NCBI RefSeq assembly: GCF_003182135.1
Contig: NZ_QGTL01000015.1
Coordinates: 1-64,000 of the forward strand
Source of the DNA: Nocardia neocaledoniensis
GTDB lineage: Bacteria; Actinomycetota; Actinomycetes; Mycobacteriales; Mycobacteriaceae
Length of the DNA: 64,000 nucleotides
Reading direction: 5' to 3'
Below are positions 56,482 to 64,000 of the stretch, piece after piece (position 1 is the stretch's first letter; every line of letters begins with the position of its first letter). A model generated the notes under the pieces. That model worked only from the letters and a program-made list of their open reading frames with translations, had not been told where the DNA came from and searched no databases. Position numbers and translations under genes: made by a program.

Positions 56482-57099
56482 ATGACCCCAGACCGCCGCA
56501 CCCAAGCCGAACGCTCGGCCTCGACCCGTACCGCCGTCATCCGCGCGGGACGAGACCTGTTCGGGCGCCACGGGTACGGCGCGGTGAGCACGATCGCGGT
56601 CGCCGAGGCCGCCGGGGTGAGCCGCGGCGCGCTCTACCACCAGTTCAGCGAGAAGCGCGACCTGTTCGAGGCGGTGTTCGAGGACCTCGAACGCGATCTG
56701 GTGGAGGTCATCGCCACCGCGGTCGCCGCGGCGCGCGCCCCCGATCCGATCGCGAGCCTGATCGTCGGCTGCCTGGCCTGGCTCGAGGCCTCCACCGCGC
56801 CGGACGTGCGACGGATCGCGCTGCTGGACGCGCCCGCGGTACTCGGCTGGAGCCGGTGGCGCGAGATCGAGCTGCGCCACACCATCGGCCTGGTGGAGAA
56901 CGCGCTGGCCGGCGCCATGGCCGCGGGCCGGGTCCGGCGGCAGCCGGTGCGGCCGCTGGCCCTGATCCTCGTCGGCGCGCTCGACGAGGCGGCCCAGTTC
57001 CTCGCCGCCACCGACGCACCCGCCGACACGACCGCGGCGCGCGCGGTCGTCGAACAGCTGATCTCCGGCCTCGCGCTGCCGGATCACGACGACCACTGA
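56482..57099 (+). CDS. TetR/AcrR family transcriptional regulator
   Basis: 205 residues from ATG. HTH at ~20-62: IRAGRDLFGRHGYGAVSTIAVAEAAGVSRGALYHQFSEKRDLFEAVFEDLE. The C-terminal domain is helical with many Ala/Arg residues. A TAGACT -10-like element lies 12 nt upstream of the ATG, so the leader is very short. It is divergent from the SnoaL-like gene and 150 nt upstream of ureA, so either could be a target. Confidence 0.92.
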   Translation: MTPDRRTQAERSASTRTAVIRAGRDLFGRHGYGAVSTIAVAEAAGVSRGALYHQFSEKRDLFEAVFEDLERDLVEVIATAVAAARAPDPIASLIVGCLAWLEASTAPDVRRIALLDAPAVLGWSRWREIELRHTIGLVENALAGAMAAGRVRRQPVRPLALILVGALDEAAQFLAATDAPADTTAARAVVEQLISGLALPDHDDH

Positions 57100-57248
57100 G
57101 CGTTCCGGCACGCTGAGGCCCCGGCCGCCGAATCCCGGGTGGCGGCGAAATCGGTTGATACAGTGCCGGTACGCAGTCTGTGAAGTGCTCGGCCGTTCGT
57201 GTGTTGTGTGAATCTCGATGTTTCGCCCAGAGATCGGAACAGCTCGAT

Positions 57249-57551
57249 ATGCGACTGACTCCCTCTGATACGGAGAAGCTGCTGCTCAGTGTGGCCGGGA
57301 TGGTCGCGCGCGACCGCAGGCAGCGCGGCGTGAAACTCAATCATCCCGAGGCGGTGGCCCTGCTGTCGTGCTGGGCGATCGAACGGGCCAGGGACGGCAT
57401 GTCGGTGGCCGAGGTGATGAGCGCCGGACGGCACGTCCTCAGCCGCGAGGACGTCATGGAGGGCATTCCGGAGATGCTCGGCGACGTCCAGGTGGAAGCG
57501 ACCTTCCCGGACGGACGCAAGCTCGTCACGATCGCCGAGCCGATCCGATGA
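57249..57551 (+). CDS. ureA: Urease gamma subunit
   Basis: 100 residues from ATG, the normal length. [50 protein letters not shown] in sequence order, [28 protein letters not shown] at the end: unmistakable UreA. With UreB and UreC it forms the (ABC)3 nickel enzyme that splits urea to ammonia and carbamate in the cytosol. It overlaps ureB by 4 nt. No strong ribosome site is seen before it (only GGAAC). Confidence 0.97.
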   Translation: MRLTPSDTEKLLLSVAGMVARDRRQRGVKLNHPEAVALLSCWAIERARDGMSVAEVMSAGRHVLSREDVMEGIPEMLGDVQVEATFPDGRKLVTIAEPIR

Positions 57552-57814
57552 TCCCCGGCGAGTACCGCCTCAGCGACGAGCCGCTGCCCGGTGGTGACCG
57601 CGGCGCGCACGTCAGCGTCGTCATGGTGAACACCGGTGACCGGCCGATCCAGGTCGGCTCGCATCTGCACCTGCCCGAGGCGAACGCGGCGCTGGAATTC
57701 GACCGCGCCGCCACCGAGGGATGTCACCTCGACATCCCGGCGGGCACCTCGATCCGGTTCGAGCCGGGCGTGAGCCGCACCGTGGCCTGCGCGAGATTCG
57801 GCGGGCGGCGATGA
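57548..57814 (+). CDS. ureB: Urease beta subunit
   Basis: 88 residues from ATG overlapping ure[43 protein letters not shown] and [15 protein letters not shown] follow the UreB pattern. It is shorter than the usual ~100 residues: the family's C-terminal tail is missing and the stretch after IRFEPG is brief. SHLHLPEAN replaces the usual SHFHFFEVN, a sign of divergence. It overlaps ureC by 4 nt. Confidence 0.95.
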   Translation: MIPGEYRLSDEPLPGGDRGAHVSVVMVNTGDRPIQVGSHLHLPEANAALEFDRAATEGCHLDIPAGTSIRFEPGVSRTVACARFGGRR

Positions 57815-59520
57815 CGGCCCTCTCGCGCGCCGACGCCGCGCAGCTGTTCGGACCCACCACCGGCGACCAGATCCGGCTCGGCGACACCGATCTCTGGATC
57901 GAGGTGGAACACGACCGCACCGACCGGCACGACGCGGTGGTCTTCGGCGGCGGCAAGACGATTCGCGACGCGATGGGCCAGGGGCGGGTCAGCCGTGAGC
58001 AGGGCGCGCTCGACGTGGTGATCACCAATGTCGTCGTGCTCGACCACTGGGGCATCGTGAAGGCCGATGTGGGCATCCGGGACGGACGCGTCGTCGCCGT
58101 CGGCCGGGCGGGCAACAGCGAGATCATGGACGGCATCGAGCCCGGCATGGAGATCGGCCCCGGCACCGATGTCATCGCGGGCGAAGGGCGCATCCTCACC
58201 GCGGGCGCGGTGGACACCCACGTGCACTTCATCTCCGAGACCGAGGTGCTCGAGGCCGTCGCGACCGGCACGACCACGCTGATCGGCGGCGGCGCCGGAC
58301 CGACGAAGGGCACGAAGGCCACCTCGGTGACCCCCGGCGCCTGGTCGCTGGCGATGATCCACCGCGCGCTCGACGAATTGCCGGTCAACGTCCTGCTGTT
58401 CGGCAAGGGCAGCACCACCAGCGCGCGAGCGCTGCGCGAGGACGCGCTGGCCGGGGCGGGCGGCTACAAGATCCACGAGGACTGGGGCGCCGCGCCGCCG
58501 GTGATCGACGCGGCGCTGCGTGCGGCCGACGAGTTCGGTCTGCAGGTCGCGCTGCACAGCGACAGCCTCAACGAGACCGGCTACGTGCGGGAGACGATCG
58601 AGGCCATCGCGGGTCGCGGCATCCACGCCTTCCACTCCGAGGGTGCCGGCGGCGGTCACGCCCCCGACATCATGGTGCTCGCCGGGGAACCGAATGTGCT
58701 TCCCGCGTCGACGAATCCGACGATGCCGCACACGGTGAACACCGTCGACGAGCACCTGGACATGCTCATCGTGTGTCACGCGCTCAATCCGAAGGTGCCC
58801 GAGGATCTGGCCTTCGCCGAGTCGCGCATCCGCGCGACCACCATGGCCGCCGAGGACATCCTGCACGATCTCGGCGCGATTTCGATCATGTCCACCGACG
58901 GGCAGGCGATGGGCCGCATCGGGGAGATGATCTGCCGCACCTGGCAGACCGCGCATGTGATGAAAACCCGGTTCGGGCGCGGTGATTCGGCACTGCCCGC
59001 CGACAACGAGCGCGCCCGCCGCTGTGTCGCGAAGTACACGATCTGCCCGGCGGTCGCCCACGGGGTCGATCACGAGGTCGGCTCGGTGGAGCCGGGCAAG
59101 ATCGCCGATCTCGTGCTGTGGAAACCGGCATTCTTCGGGATCAGGCCCGAGGCGGTCATCAAGGCGGGCGCGGTGGTCGCCGCGCCGCTGGGCGACCCGA
59201 ACGGCTCGATCACCACGCCCGAGCCGGTGCTGATGCGGCCCGGGCTGGCCGGTCACCGTGCTGCTGCGGCCCATCTGTCCACGACCTGGGTGGCGCCGGT
59301 CGCCCTCGCGGACGGGCTGGCGCAGCGCCTCGGCCTGACCCGCAGGCTCGCCGCGATGCGCCCCACCCGCGATGTCGGCAAGAAGGACCTGCCGAACAAC
59401 AGCGCGCTGCCCCGCATCGAGGTCGACCCGGAGACGTTCGTGGTCGCGATCGACGGCGAGCCGGTGCGCCCGCAGCCCGCGGTCGAACTGCCTCTCGCCC
59501 AACGGTATCTGCTGTTTTGA
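57811..59520 (+). CDS. ureC: Urease alpha (catalytic) subunit
   Basis: 569 residues from ATG, normal length. All nickel ligands and catalytic residues can be placed with a constant +3 offset to Klebsiella UreC: H137 and H139 (DTHVHF), carbamylated K220 and H222 (YKIHEDW), H249, H275, C322 and H323 (VCHAL), R339 and D363. The flap reads CHAL where nearly all ureases have CHHL, so A324 replaces a His next to the catalytic one. LHSDSLNE (for LHTDTLNE) and MSTDGQAMG (for MSSDSQAMG) are further uncommon changes. The enzyme should be active if it is matured; it looks like a divergent urease type. Confidence 0.97.
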   Translation: MTALSRADAAQLFGPTTGDQIRLGDTDLWIEVEHDRTDRHDAVVFGGGKTIRDAMGQGRVSREQGALDVVITNVVVLDHWGIVKADVGIRDGRVVAVGRAGNSEIMDGIEPGMEIGPGTDVIAGEGRILTAGAVDTHVHFISETEVLEAVATGTTTLIGGGAGPTKGTKATSVTPGAWSLAMIHRALDELPVNVLLFGKGSTTSARALREDALAGAGGYKIHEDWGAAPPVIDAALRAADEFGLQVALHSDSLNETGYVRETIEAIAGRGIHAFHSEGAGGGHAPDIMVLAGEPNVLPASTNPTMPHTVNTVDEHLDMLIVCHALNPKVPEDLAFAESRIRATTMAAEDILHDLGAISIMSTDGQAMGRIGEMICRTWQTAHVMKTRFGRGDSALPADNERARRCVAKYTICPAVAHGVDHEVGSVEPGKIADLVLWKPAFFGIRPEAVIKAGAVVAAPLGDPNGSITTPEPVLMRPGLAGHRAAAAHLSTTWVAPVALADGLAQRLGLTRRLAAMRPTRDVGKKDLPNNSALPRIEVDPETFVVAIDGEPVRPQPAVELPLAQRYLLF

Positions 59521-60173
59521 CGGGCCTGGTCGGCTTGCTGCTGGCGGACGGGCGGCTGCCCACCGGTGGGCACGCGCACTCGGCCGGGCTGGAGCCCGCG
59601 CTGCGGGCCGGCCTGGCGCCGGAGCTGATTCCGCGCTATCTGGAAGCGCGCCTGCACACGGTCGGCCGGGTCGAGGCGGCGACGGCCGTGCTCGCGCGCC
59701 GCGTCGCGGCCGGGTCGAGTGCGGTCACCCTCGACGAGATCGAGATCGCCTACGCGGCACGGACCTCCAGCGCCGCGCTGCGAGCCGCCTCGGCGCAGCT
59801 GGGGCGCGGGACGGCCCGGCTGGCCGGTCGGCTGTGGCCCGAGGACCCGGCGATCCGCGCGCTGACGGAGCTGCGGGCACCGTGTCGTCCGGTGGCCTTC
59901 GGCGTCGTCGCCGCGGTCGCCGGGCTCGACGCCTGCCAGACCGCGCGCACCGTGCTCTACGACGACCTGCAGACCGCCGCCTGCGCCGCGCCGAAGCTGC
60001 TCCCCGTCGATCCGGTCGAGCCCGTGCTCGATCTCGCCGAGACGGTCGATCGGCTCGCCGGGCTCGACCTGGCCGTCACCGATCCGGCCGACCTGCCCGC
60101 GTACACCGCGCCGCTGATCGAGCAGTGGTCCCTGGAACACGCGAACCGACAGAGGAGGATCTTCTATGCCTGA
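59517..60173 (+). CDS. ureF: Urease accessory protein UreF
   Basis: 218 residues from a TTG overlapping the ureC stop by 4 nt. [24 protein letters not shown] at the start, the helical body and the [20 protein letters not shown] segment are UreF features. UreF works with UreD and UreG to load nickel into the apo-enzyme and acts as the GTPase checkpoint. The family usually starts a few residues before LLLADGRLP, which supports the rare TTG start. It overlaps ureG by 8 nt. Confidence 0.93.
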   Translation: MTGLVGLLLADGRLPTGGHAHSAGLEPALRAGLAPELIPRYLEARLHTVGRVEAATAVLARRVAAGSSAVTLDEIEIAYAARTSSAALRAASAQLGRGTARLAGRLWPEDPAIRALTELRAPCRPVAFGVVAAVAGLDACQTARTVLYDDLQTAACAAPKLLPVDPVEPVLDLAETVDRLAGLDLAVTDPADLPAYTAPLIEQWSLEHANRQRRIFYA

Positions 60174-60903
60174 GACGATCGACGGGGTGGCTCGGCGCGC
60201 GTTGCGGTTGGGCGTGGCCGGACCGGTGGGCACCGGCAAGAGCACGCTCATCGCGACCCTGTGCCGGCGCCTGGCGGACGAGCTGCGGATGGGGGTCGTG
60301 ACCAACGACATCTACACCGACGAGGACGCGCGCCTGCTGCGTGCCGCGGGGGTGCTTCCGGTGGAGCGGATCGTCGCGGTGGAAACCGGCGCGTGCCCGC
60401 ACACCGCGATCCGCGACGACGTCACGCCGAACCTGCTCGCCGTCGAGGATCTCGAAAGGCAGTTCGCGCCACTGGATCTGGTCCTGGTCGAGAGCGGCGG
60501 TGACAACCTCACCGCGACCTTCAGCCCGGCCCTGGTCGACGCGCAGGTCTTCTGCATCGACGTCGCCGGTGGGGGAGACGTGGCGCGCAAGGGCGGTCCG
60601 GGGATCGAGCGCGCGGACCTGCTCGTGGTCAACAAGACCGACCTCGGACCGCACGTCGGGGTCGATCCCGCGCAGATGGTGCGGGACGCGTCGGCCGTGC
60701 GCGGCGGGTTGCCGGTGCTCGCGCTGAGCCAACGCGACCAGGACAGCGTCGACGTGCTCGTCGACTGGGTGCTCGGCGTGCTGGCCGACCACCGCATGGG
60801 CGCGCACGTGCCCGCCGACCCCGGCCCCATGGCGCCCCACGTGCACGCGGACCACGACGAGCACCACCATCACCATGACCACGAGCACGTTCACCCGCAC
60901 TGA
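60166..60903 (+). CDS. ureG: Urease accessory GTPase UreG with C-terminal His-rich tail
   Basis: 245 residues from ATG with AGGAGG 7 nt upstream. P-loop GPVGTGKS at ~19-26, the nickel-binding Cys-Pro-His in [26 protein letters not shown], and the base-recognition NKTDL. The last ~22 residues are unusually His/Asp-rich ([20 protein letters not shown]). Many His-rich UreG proteins carry such a stretch at the N-terminus; here it is at the end. It is probably a nickel store. The tail-coding DNA also contains the ureD start (29-nt overlap). Confidence 0.96.
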   Translation: MPETIDGVARRALRLGVAGPVGTGKSTLIATLCRRLADELRMGVVTNDIYTDEDARLLRAAGVLPVERIVAVETGACPHTAIRDDVTPNLLAVEDLERQFAPLDLVLVESGGDNLTATFSPALVDAQVFCIDVAGGGDVARKGGPGIERADLLVVNKTDLGPHVGVDPAQMVRDASAVRGGLPVLALSQRDQDSVDVLVDWVLGVLADHRMGAHVPADPGPMAPHVHADHDEHHHHHDHEHVHPH

Positions 60904-61622
60904 GGCGTCCGCCGGTCGGCCGGGCGGGCGGGCGACGCGGATCGCGGTGCGGCCGAGCGGGTCCGGGGTCGTCGTCGCCGCGCTCGACGCGGGCGACTAC
61001 CTGGTGCCGCGGGTGCTGGAACGGCGGGGACGGCAGGTTCGGATCGCGCTGGTCGGCCGGTGCGCGATGCTCGTGGCGGGCGACCGGGTCGAGCTCGAGC
61101 TCGAAGTCGGGGCGGGCGTCCGGCTGGAGCTCGTCGAACCCTCCGGGACCGTCGCCTACAACGCGCGGGGCGGTGCGGCGCGCTGGTGTGCGCGTGCGGT
61201 GGTGGCCGAGGGCGGGGTGCTGAGTGGCAGGCCGCGCCGCTGGTGGTCGCGGCCGGTGCGGATCTGACGCGGGAGATGCGGATCGAGCTGGCCGAGGGTG
61301 GGCGGGCGGCGATCTCCGAGCTTGTGGTGCTCGGCCGCAGCGGCGAGCCGGGTGGGTGCTGCGGGCGCGTCAGCGGGTCACCTGTGCCGGGCGGCCGTTG
61401 CTGGTGGAGGAGCTGGAGCTGTCCGTGCCCGAGCTTCCCGGCATCCTGGGCGGGCACCGCGTGCTCGGTACGGTGGCCGTTCTCGGGCAGCGGCCGGCGG
61501 AACTGCCCGTCCCGACGGCGACGTACCTGGCCGGTCCCGGTGCGCTCGGCCGGGTGATCGGCGACGCCGCGCACGTGGTGGAACCGGAGCTGGCGGCGCT
61601 GTGGCGGGCCTGGCGGCTCTGA
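60875..61622 (+). pseudogene. ureD: Urease accessory protein UreD, broken by two apparent single-base deletions
   Basis: The UreD sequence runs through three frames. Frame one (60875 to ~61222) encodes TRIAVRPSGSGVVVAALDAGDYL ... ARAVVAEGGVL. One missing G after 61222 (CTGAGTGG where CTGGAGTGG restores LEWQAAPLVV) shifts it. Frame two gives AAGADLTREMRIELAEGGRAAISELVVLGRSGEPGG to ~61356, where another G is missing (GGTGGGTGC for GGTGGGGTGC). Frame three reads VLRARQRVTCAGRPLLVEELELSVPELPG to the stop at 61622. With both G restored the protein is 249 residues. Either the gene is inactive, leaving urease unmatured, or these are sequencing errors in G-rich DNA. Without correction the product stops at 61267. 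Confidence 0.9.
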
Positions 61623-61623
61623 T

Positions 61624-62916
61624 TCAGGCCGCGGGCACCGGCTCGTCCTCGGTCGCGGTGTCGCGGCGCGGATGGGACAGAAACGCCGCGACCGGCGCCA
61701 CCACCGCGGCGACGAAGCCGGCCGCGAACCCGTTGCCGTACAGATTGAGCCCCGCCACCACGGCGCCGGTCACCTGCGCGGTCGAGGCGTGGAAGAAGCC
61801 GGCGATCACACCCCAGTGCGGCCCGAACCGGCCCGCGATCGGCGCCAGGCAGGTGCCGTACAGCGCGGCCCAGATCAGGCCGGGGTCGGTGAGTTCGAAG
61901 GGCTTGAGCAGGCCGGCCAGCGCGACACCGACGACGATCGGGACGATGTTGAGCGCGTGCTTGCCGCAGGCGCCGAAGCCGATCACGCTGAGGATCCCGG
62001 CGACCACGGGACCGTTCAGGTGCGCGCCGATGACCAGCACGTAACCGGTCGCCAGCGCGCCGATCACCGCCATGTTCAGCAACACCGCGGCCGCGCCGTC
62101 GCTGTCGAGGAAGTCCGACGGCGCCCGGCCGTCGCGGCGCAGCAGCGCGCCGTAGTGCCGCCACGGCGCGCGGTCCCGCGCGAACGCCGCGGCGAGCAGG
62201 CCCAGCAGGATGAGGCCGAGCAGGATCAGCAACGGGGTGTCGTTGCCGGAGGTCCACACCATCTCCGGCTGCGGCGCCAGCCCGAACGCCCGGTAGACCG
62301 AGACCACGACCGCGCCGACGACACCGGCGACGAAACCCATGTTGTACAGCGTGAATCCGGCATGCGCGTCGAAGAGCCTGCGCGCGACCGGCGGCACGAC
62401 GAAGCCGATCAGCACGGACGTGCCCACCGCGAGGGGGAGACCGGCCCAGGCGGGCAGCGCCGTACCGAAGGCCAGCACCGAGAAGATCGGCGACAGCGCC
62501 GTGGCGAAGAAGGCCGTGGAGACGTGGTCGGCCAGTCGGTCGCCGCGCACCCACGCGTACAGGGCCACCCCGGCCACGATCGGCCAGATGTTCAGCAGGG
62601 TCTTGCCGTACAGCGCGGTCCCGAGCACCAGCAGCAGGCACGCCACCGCCGCGCCGTCCACCGGGGCGCCGGTGATCCGGTAGACCGCGCAGGCCACCAA
62701 CGTCACCACGCCCGCGTGCACGAAGGCGCCGCCGAGGCCGCCGACGCCCACGAAATCGGTGATCATCAGATCGCGCGCGAAGACGATGTCGCCGATGCCG
62801 CGCAGCACCGCGCCCGGTGGATCGGCGAGGAATCCGAAGACCACGAACGTCAGCGACATGCCGACGATGACGACGAACAAGGTGTGCTGGTCGCGCTGAC
62901 GGGCGAGGGTGTCCAC
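61624..62916 (-). CDS. DUF1576-type multi-helix membrane protein
   Basis: 430 residues on the minus strand from the GTG at 62916, which has GGAGG 8-9 nt upstream; longer starts exist but lack such a site. About ten membrane helices are visible. The family blocks are FARDLMITDFVGVGGLGGAFVHAG near the start, FTLYNMGFVAGVVG in the middle, and LYGTCLAPIAGRFG ... GFFHASTAQVTGAVVAGLNLYGNGFAAGFVAAV at the end, a conserved signature of DUF1576 proteins. Function unknown, transport assumed. Its end abuts the ureD end (1 nt apart, converging), so a link to urea or nickel is only positional. Confidence 0.85.
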   Translation of the reverse strand: MDTLARQRDQHTLFVVIVGMSLTFVVFGFLADPPGAVLRGIGDIVFARDLMITDFVGVGGLGGAFVHAGVVTLVACAVYRITGAPVDGAAVACLLLVLGTALYGKTLLNIWPIVAGVALYAWVRGDRLADHVSTAFFATALSPIFSVLAFGTALPAWAGLPLAVGTSVLIGFVVPPVARRLFDAHAGFTLYNMGFVAGVVGAVVVSVYRAFGLAPQPEMVWTSGNDTPLLILLGLILLGLLAAAFARDRAPWRHYGALLRRDGRAPSDFLDSDGAAAVLLNMAVIGALATGYVLVIGAHLNGPVVAGILSVIGFGACGKHALNIVPIVVGVALAGLLKPFELTDPGLIWAALYGTCLAPIAGRFGPHWGVIAGFFHASTAQVTGAVVAGLNLYGNGFAAGFVAAVVAPVAAFLSHPRRDTATEDEPVPAA

Positions 62917-63130
62917 CGTCGCCACCTCCTCATCCGGCCTCGGCCTCGGCTGTTTCCGCAGGTCGTCGGCGGCTCCCTCGTCGCGAATCACGGGTGACCC
63001 GTGCGCGGTTCGAACCGCACCGATCGGTCCAGTGTGCGCCGTGGCGACGCCCGGAACGCCCAGCGGCACGCCGGAACGCGTGAGCCGGCGGTGGCTCCGT
63101 CGCCTTCTCGTCATGGCCGCGGGGCAACAT

Positions 63131-63149
63131 CTAGGTTAGGCTTACCTAA
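63131..63149. promoter_or_regulatory. IdeR/DtxR iron box
   Basis: CTAGGTTAGGCTTACCTAA matches the 19-bp IdeR/DtxR consensus at 17 of 19 positions. It ends on the A of the start codon at 63149. TAGGCT inside it (63137-63142) is 6 nt before that A, as a -10 box of a leaderless transcript would be. Iron-loaded IdeR bound here would block transcription. Confidence 0.88.
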
Positions 63150-64000
63150 TGACTTCCGCTGCTGTGCAACGCCCGACCATGGCCTACGCGACGATGCGGG
63201 TGCGCCGGGTGGTGCGGCTGACGCCGCGCATGGTCCGGGTCACGTTCGACTGTGCCGATGCCGCCGCGCTCGCCGATACCGGTCCGGATCAGTACACGAA
63301 GGTGTTCTTCCCGCTGCCCGGCCAGACGCGCCCCGTGGTGCCGCCGCCGATCGAGGTCGAGGGCGGCGTGATGAGCTGGTATCAGCGCTATCTGGCCATG
63401 CCCGACGAGGTCCGGCCGCCGATGCGCACCTATACCGTCCGGGCCCAGCGGCCGGAGCTCGGTGAGCTCGACATCGATTTCGCGCTGCATCCCGATCACG
63501 CCGGTCCGGCCTCGGACTGGGCGTCGGCGGCGGCGCCGGGCGACGAGATCGGGGTGCTCTGCCCGCCGCACGCGCTCTACTGCCCGCCGCCCGACCCGGA
63601 CTGGCAGCTGCTCGTCGGCGACGAGACGGCGATCCCCGCGATCGGGGCCATCGTGGAACGACTGGCGACCGGAGCCGTGCTGCGCGCGTACATCGAGGTG
63701 GCCGGCCCCGACGACGAACAGCGGTTCGAGACCCGCGGTGACGTGCGCATCGACTGGGTGCACCGCGGTGCGCGCCCGCACGGCGCGGCCGTGGTCGACG
63801 CGGTCTGTGCCGCAACGCTTCCCGGCGGCGCGCCGTACGCCTGGATCTCCGGTGAGGCGAATCTGGTGAAGCTCGTGCGGCGTGAACTCGTCCGGGAGCG
63901 TGGCGTGGACAAGCGGGCGATCACCTTCACCGGCTACTGGCGCCAGGGGCGCACCGAGGAGGACAACGGCCGCGAGAAGGTGCGCCGCGCCGCCGCGGGA
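63149..64000 (+). CDS. Siderophore-interacting protein (ferric-siderophore reductase), 3' end outside window
   Basis: 284 codons from ATG to the window edge, no stop reached. FAD-binding RTYTVR and the NAD(P)H site LLVGDETAIPAIGAIVERL mark the SIP family (ViuB-like), as do AYAWISGEANLVKLVRREL and TFTGYWRQGRTEED near the end. It releases iron from imported siderophores by flavin-dependent reduction in the cytosol. The IdeR box over its start explains iron repression. Most members have ~270-300 residues, so little is missing. Confidence 0.94.
   Translation, partial: MTSAAVQRPTMAYATMRVRRVVRLTPRMVRVTFDCADAAALADTGPDQYTKVFFPLPGQTRPVVPPPIEVEGGVMSWYQRYLAMPDEVRPPMRTYTVRAQRPELGELDIDFALHPDHAGPASDWASAAAPGDEIGVLCPPHALYCPPPDPDWQLLVGDETAIPAIGAIVERLATGAVLRAYIEVAGPDDEQRFETRGDVRIDWVHRGARPHGAAVVDAVCAATLPGGAPYAWISGEANLVKLVRRELVRERGVDKRAITFTGYWRQGRTEEDNGREKVRRAAAG

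Overview
The window is GC-rich actinobacterial chromosome and most probably comes from Nocardia or a close relative among the mycolic-acid bacteria. The first third keeps the mycobacterial/nocardial gene order (TPR protein, HAD phosphatase, small protein, tlyA, nadK, recN, steA, steB/mctB, pyrG, NUDIX, xerD, parA, scpA, scpB, rluB, cmk, der). Genes start often with GTG, overlap by 4 nt, and carry mycolata hallmarks (SteA/SteB, an IdeR/DtxR iron box). A nocardiolactone-type beta-lactone cluster also points to Nocardia. This is inference from gene content; no database was searched.

Layout. 1-137: 3' end of a 5S rRNA and its terminator. 268-2871: an RGG-rich repeat protein with a C-terminal TPR-like domain. 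3162-20828: housekeeping core (rRNA methylation, NAD kinase, DNA repair, cell-division SteA/SteB, CTP synthase, recombinase, ParA, condensin accessory ScpAB, pseudouridine synthase, CMP kinase, Der GTPase). 21036-27841: YggT protein, a TetR/hydrolase divergent pair, and an aspartokinase next to a homoserine dehydrogenase-like protein that lacks its catalytic segment. 27842-32001: a long regulatory gap with a GlxR/Crp-like site, a small membrane protein, an SDR, a PaaX-like regulator and an old-yellow-enzyme protein. 32103-36040: a regulator with both an XRE and a TetR DNA-binding domain, divergent from an acyl-CoA dehydrogenase / APH-kinase / SDR operon that resembles the split form of ACAD10/11 (4-hydroxyacid catabolism). 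36047-41271: AurF-like diiron protein, SDR, epoxide-hydrolase-like protein, an ArsR-SRPBCC fusion with a RibD-like reductase, and a HAD protein.

41218-47131 (minus strand) is a tightly packed beta-lactone operon: two OleA-like thiolases (one lacking the catalytic Cys), an OleC-like beta-lactone synthetase, an OleD-like reductase and an extra condensation/acyltransferase-like protein. 47525-50502 holds a luciferase-like oxidoreductase, a small unknown protein behind three tandem 11-bp repeats, and a cytochrome P450. 50549-53758 is an abbreviated conservon (sensor-like ATPase, roadblock protein, CYP157-like P450) without the usual DUF742 and GTPase genes.

54109-57099 carries a lipoprotein, a hydrolase with a Cys nucleophile, a VOC protein, a SnoaL-like protein and a TetR regulator. 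57249-61622 is a urease operon ureABCFGD: all UreC active-site residues are kept, but ureD reads as broken by two missing G residues. 61624-62916 is a DUF1576-type membrane protein, and the window ends inside a siderophore-interacting protein gene whose start codon is covered by an IdeR/DtxR box.

How the parts work together: the core region serves chromosome maintenance and division. The accessory part is dominated by lipid-like chemistry (beta-lactone, acyl-CoA dehydrogenation, SDRs, hydrolases), nitrogen (urease) and iron handling, each under its own local regulator. Many of these regulators have visible inverted-repeat operators.
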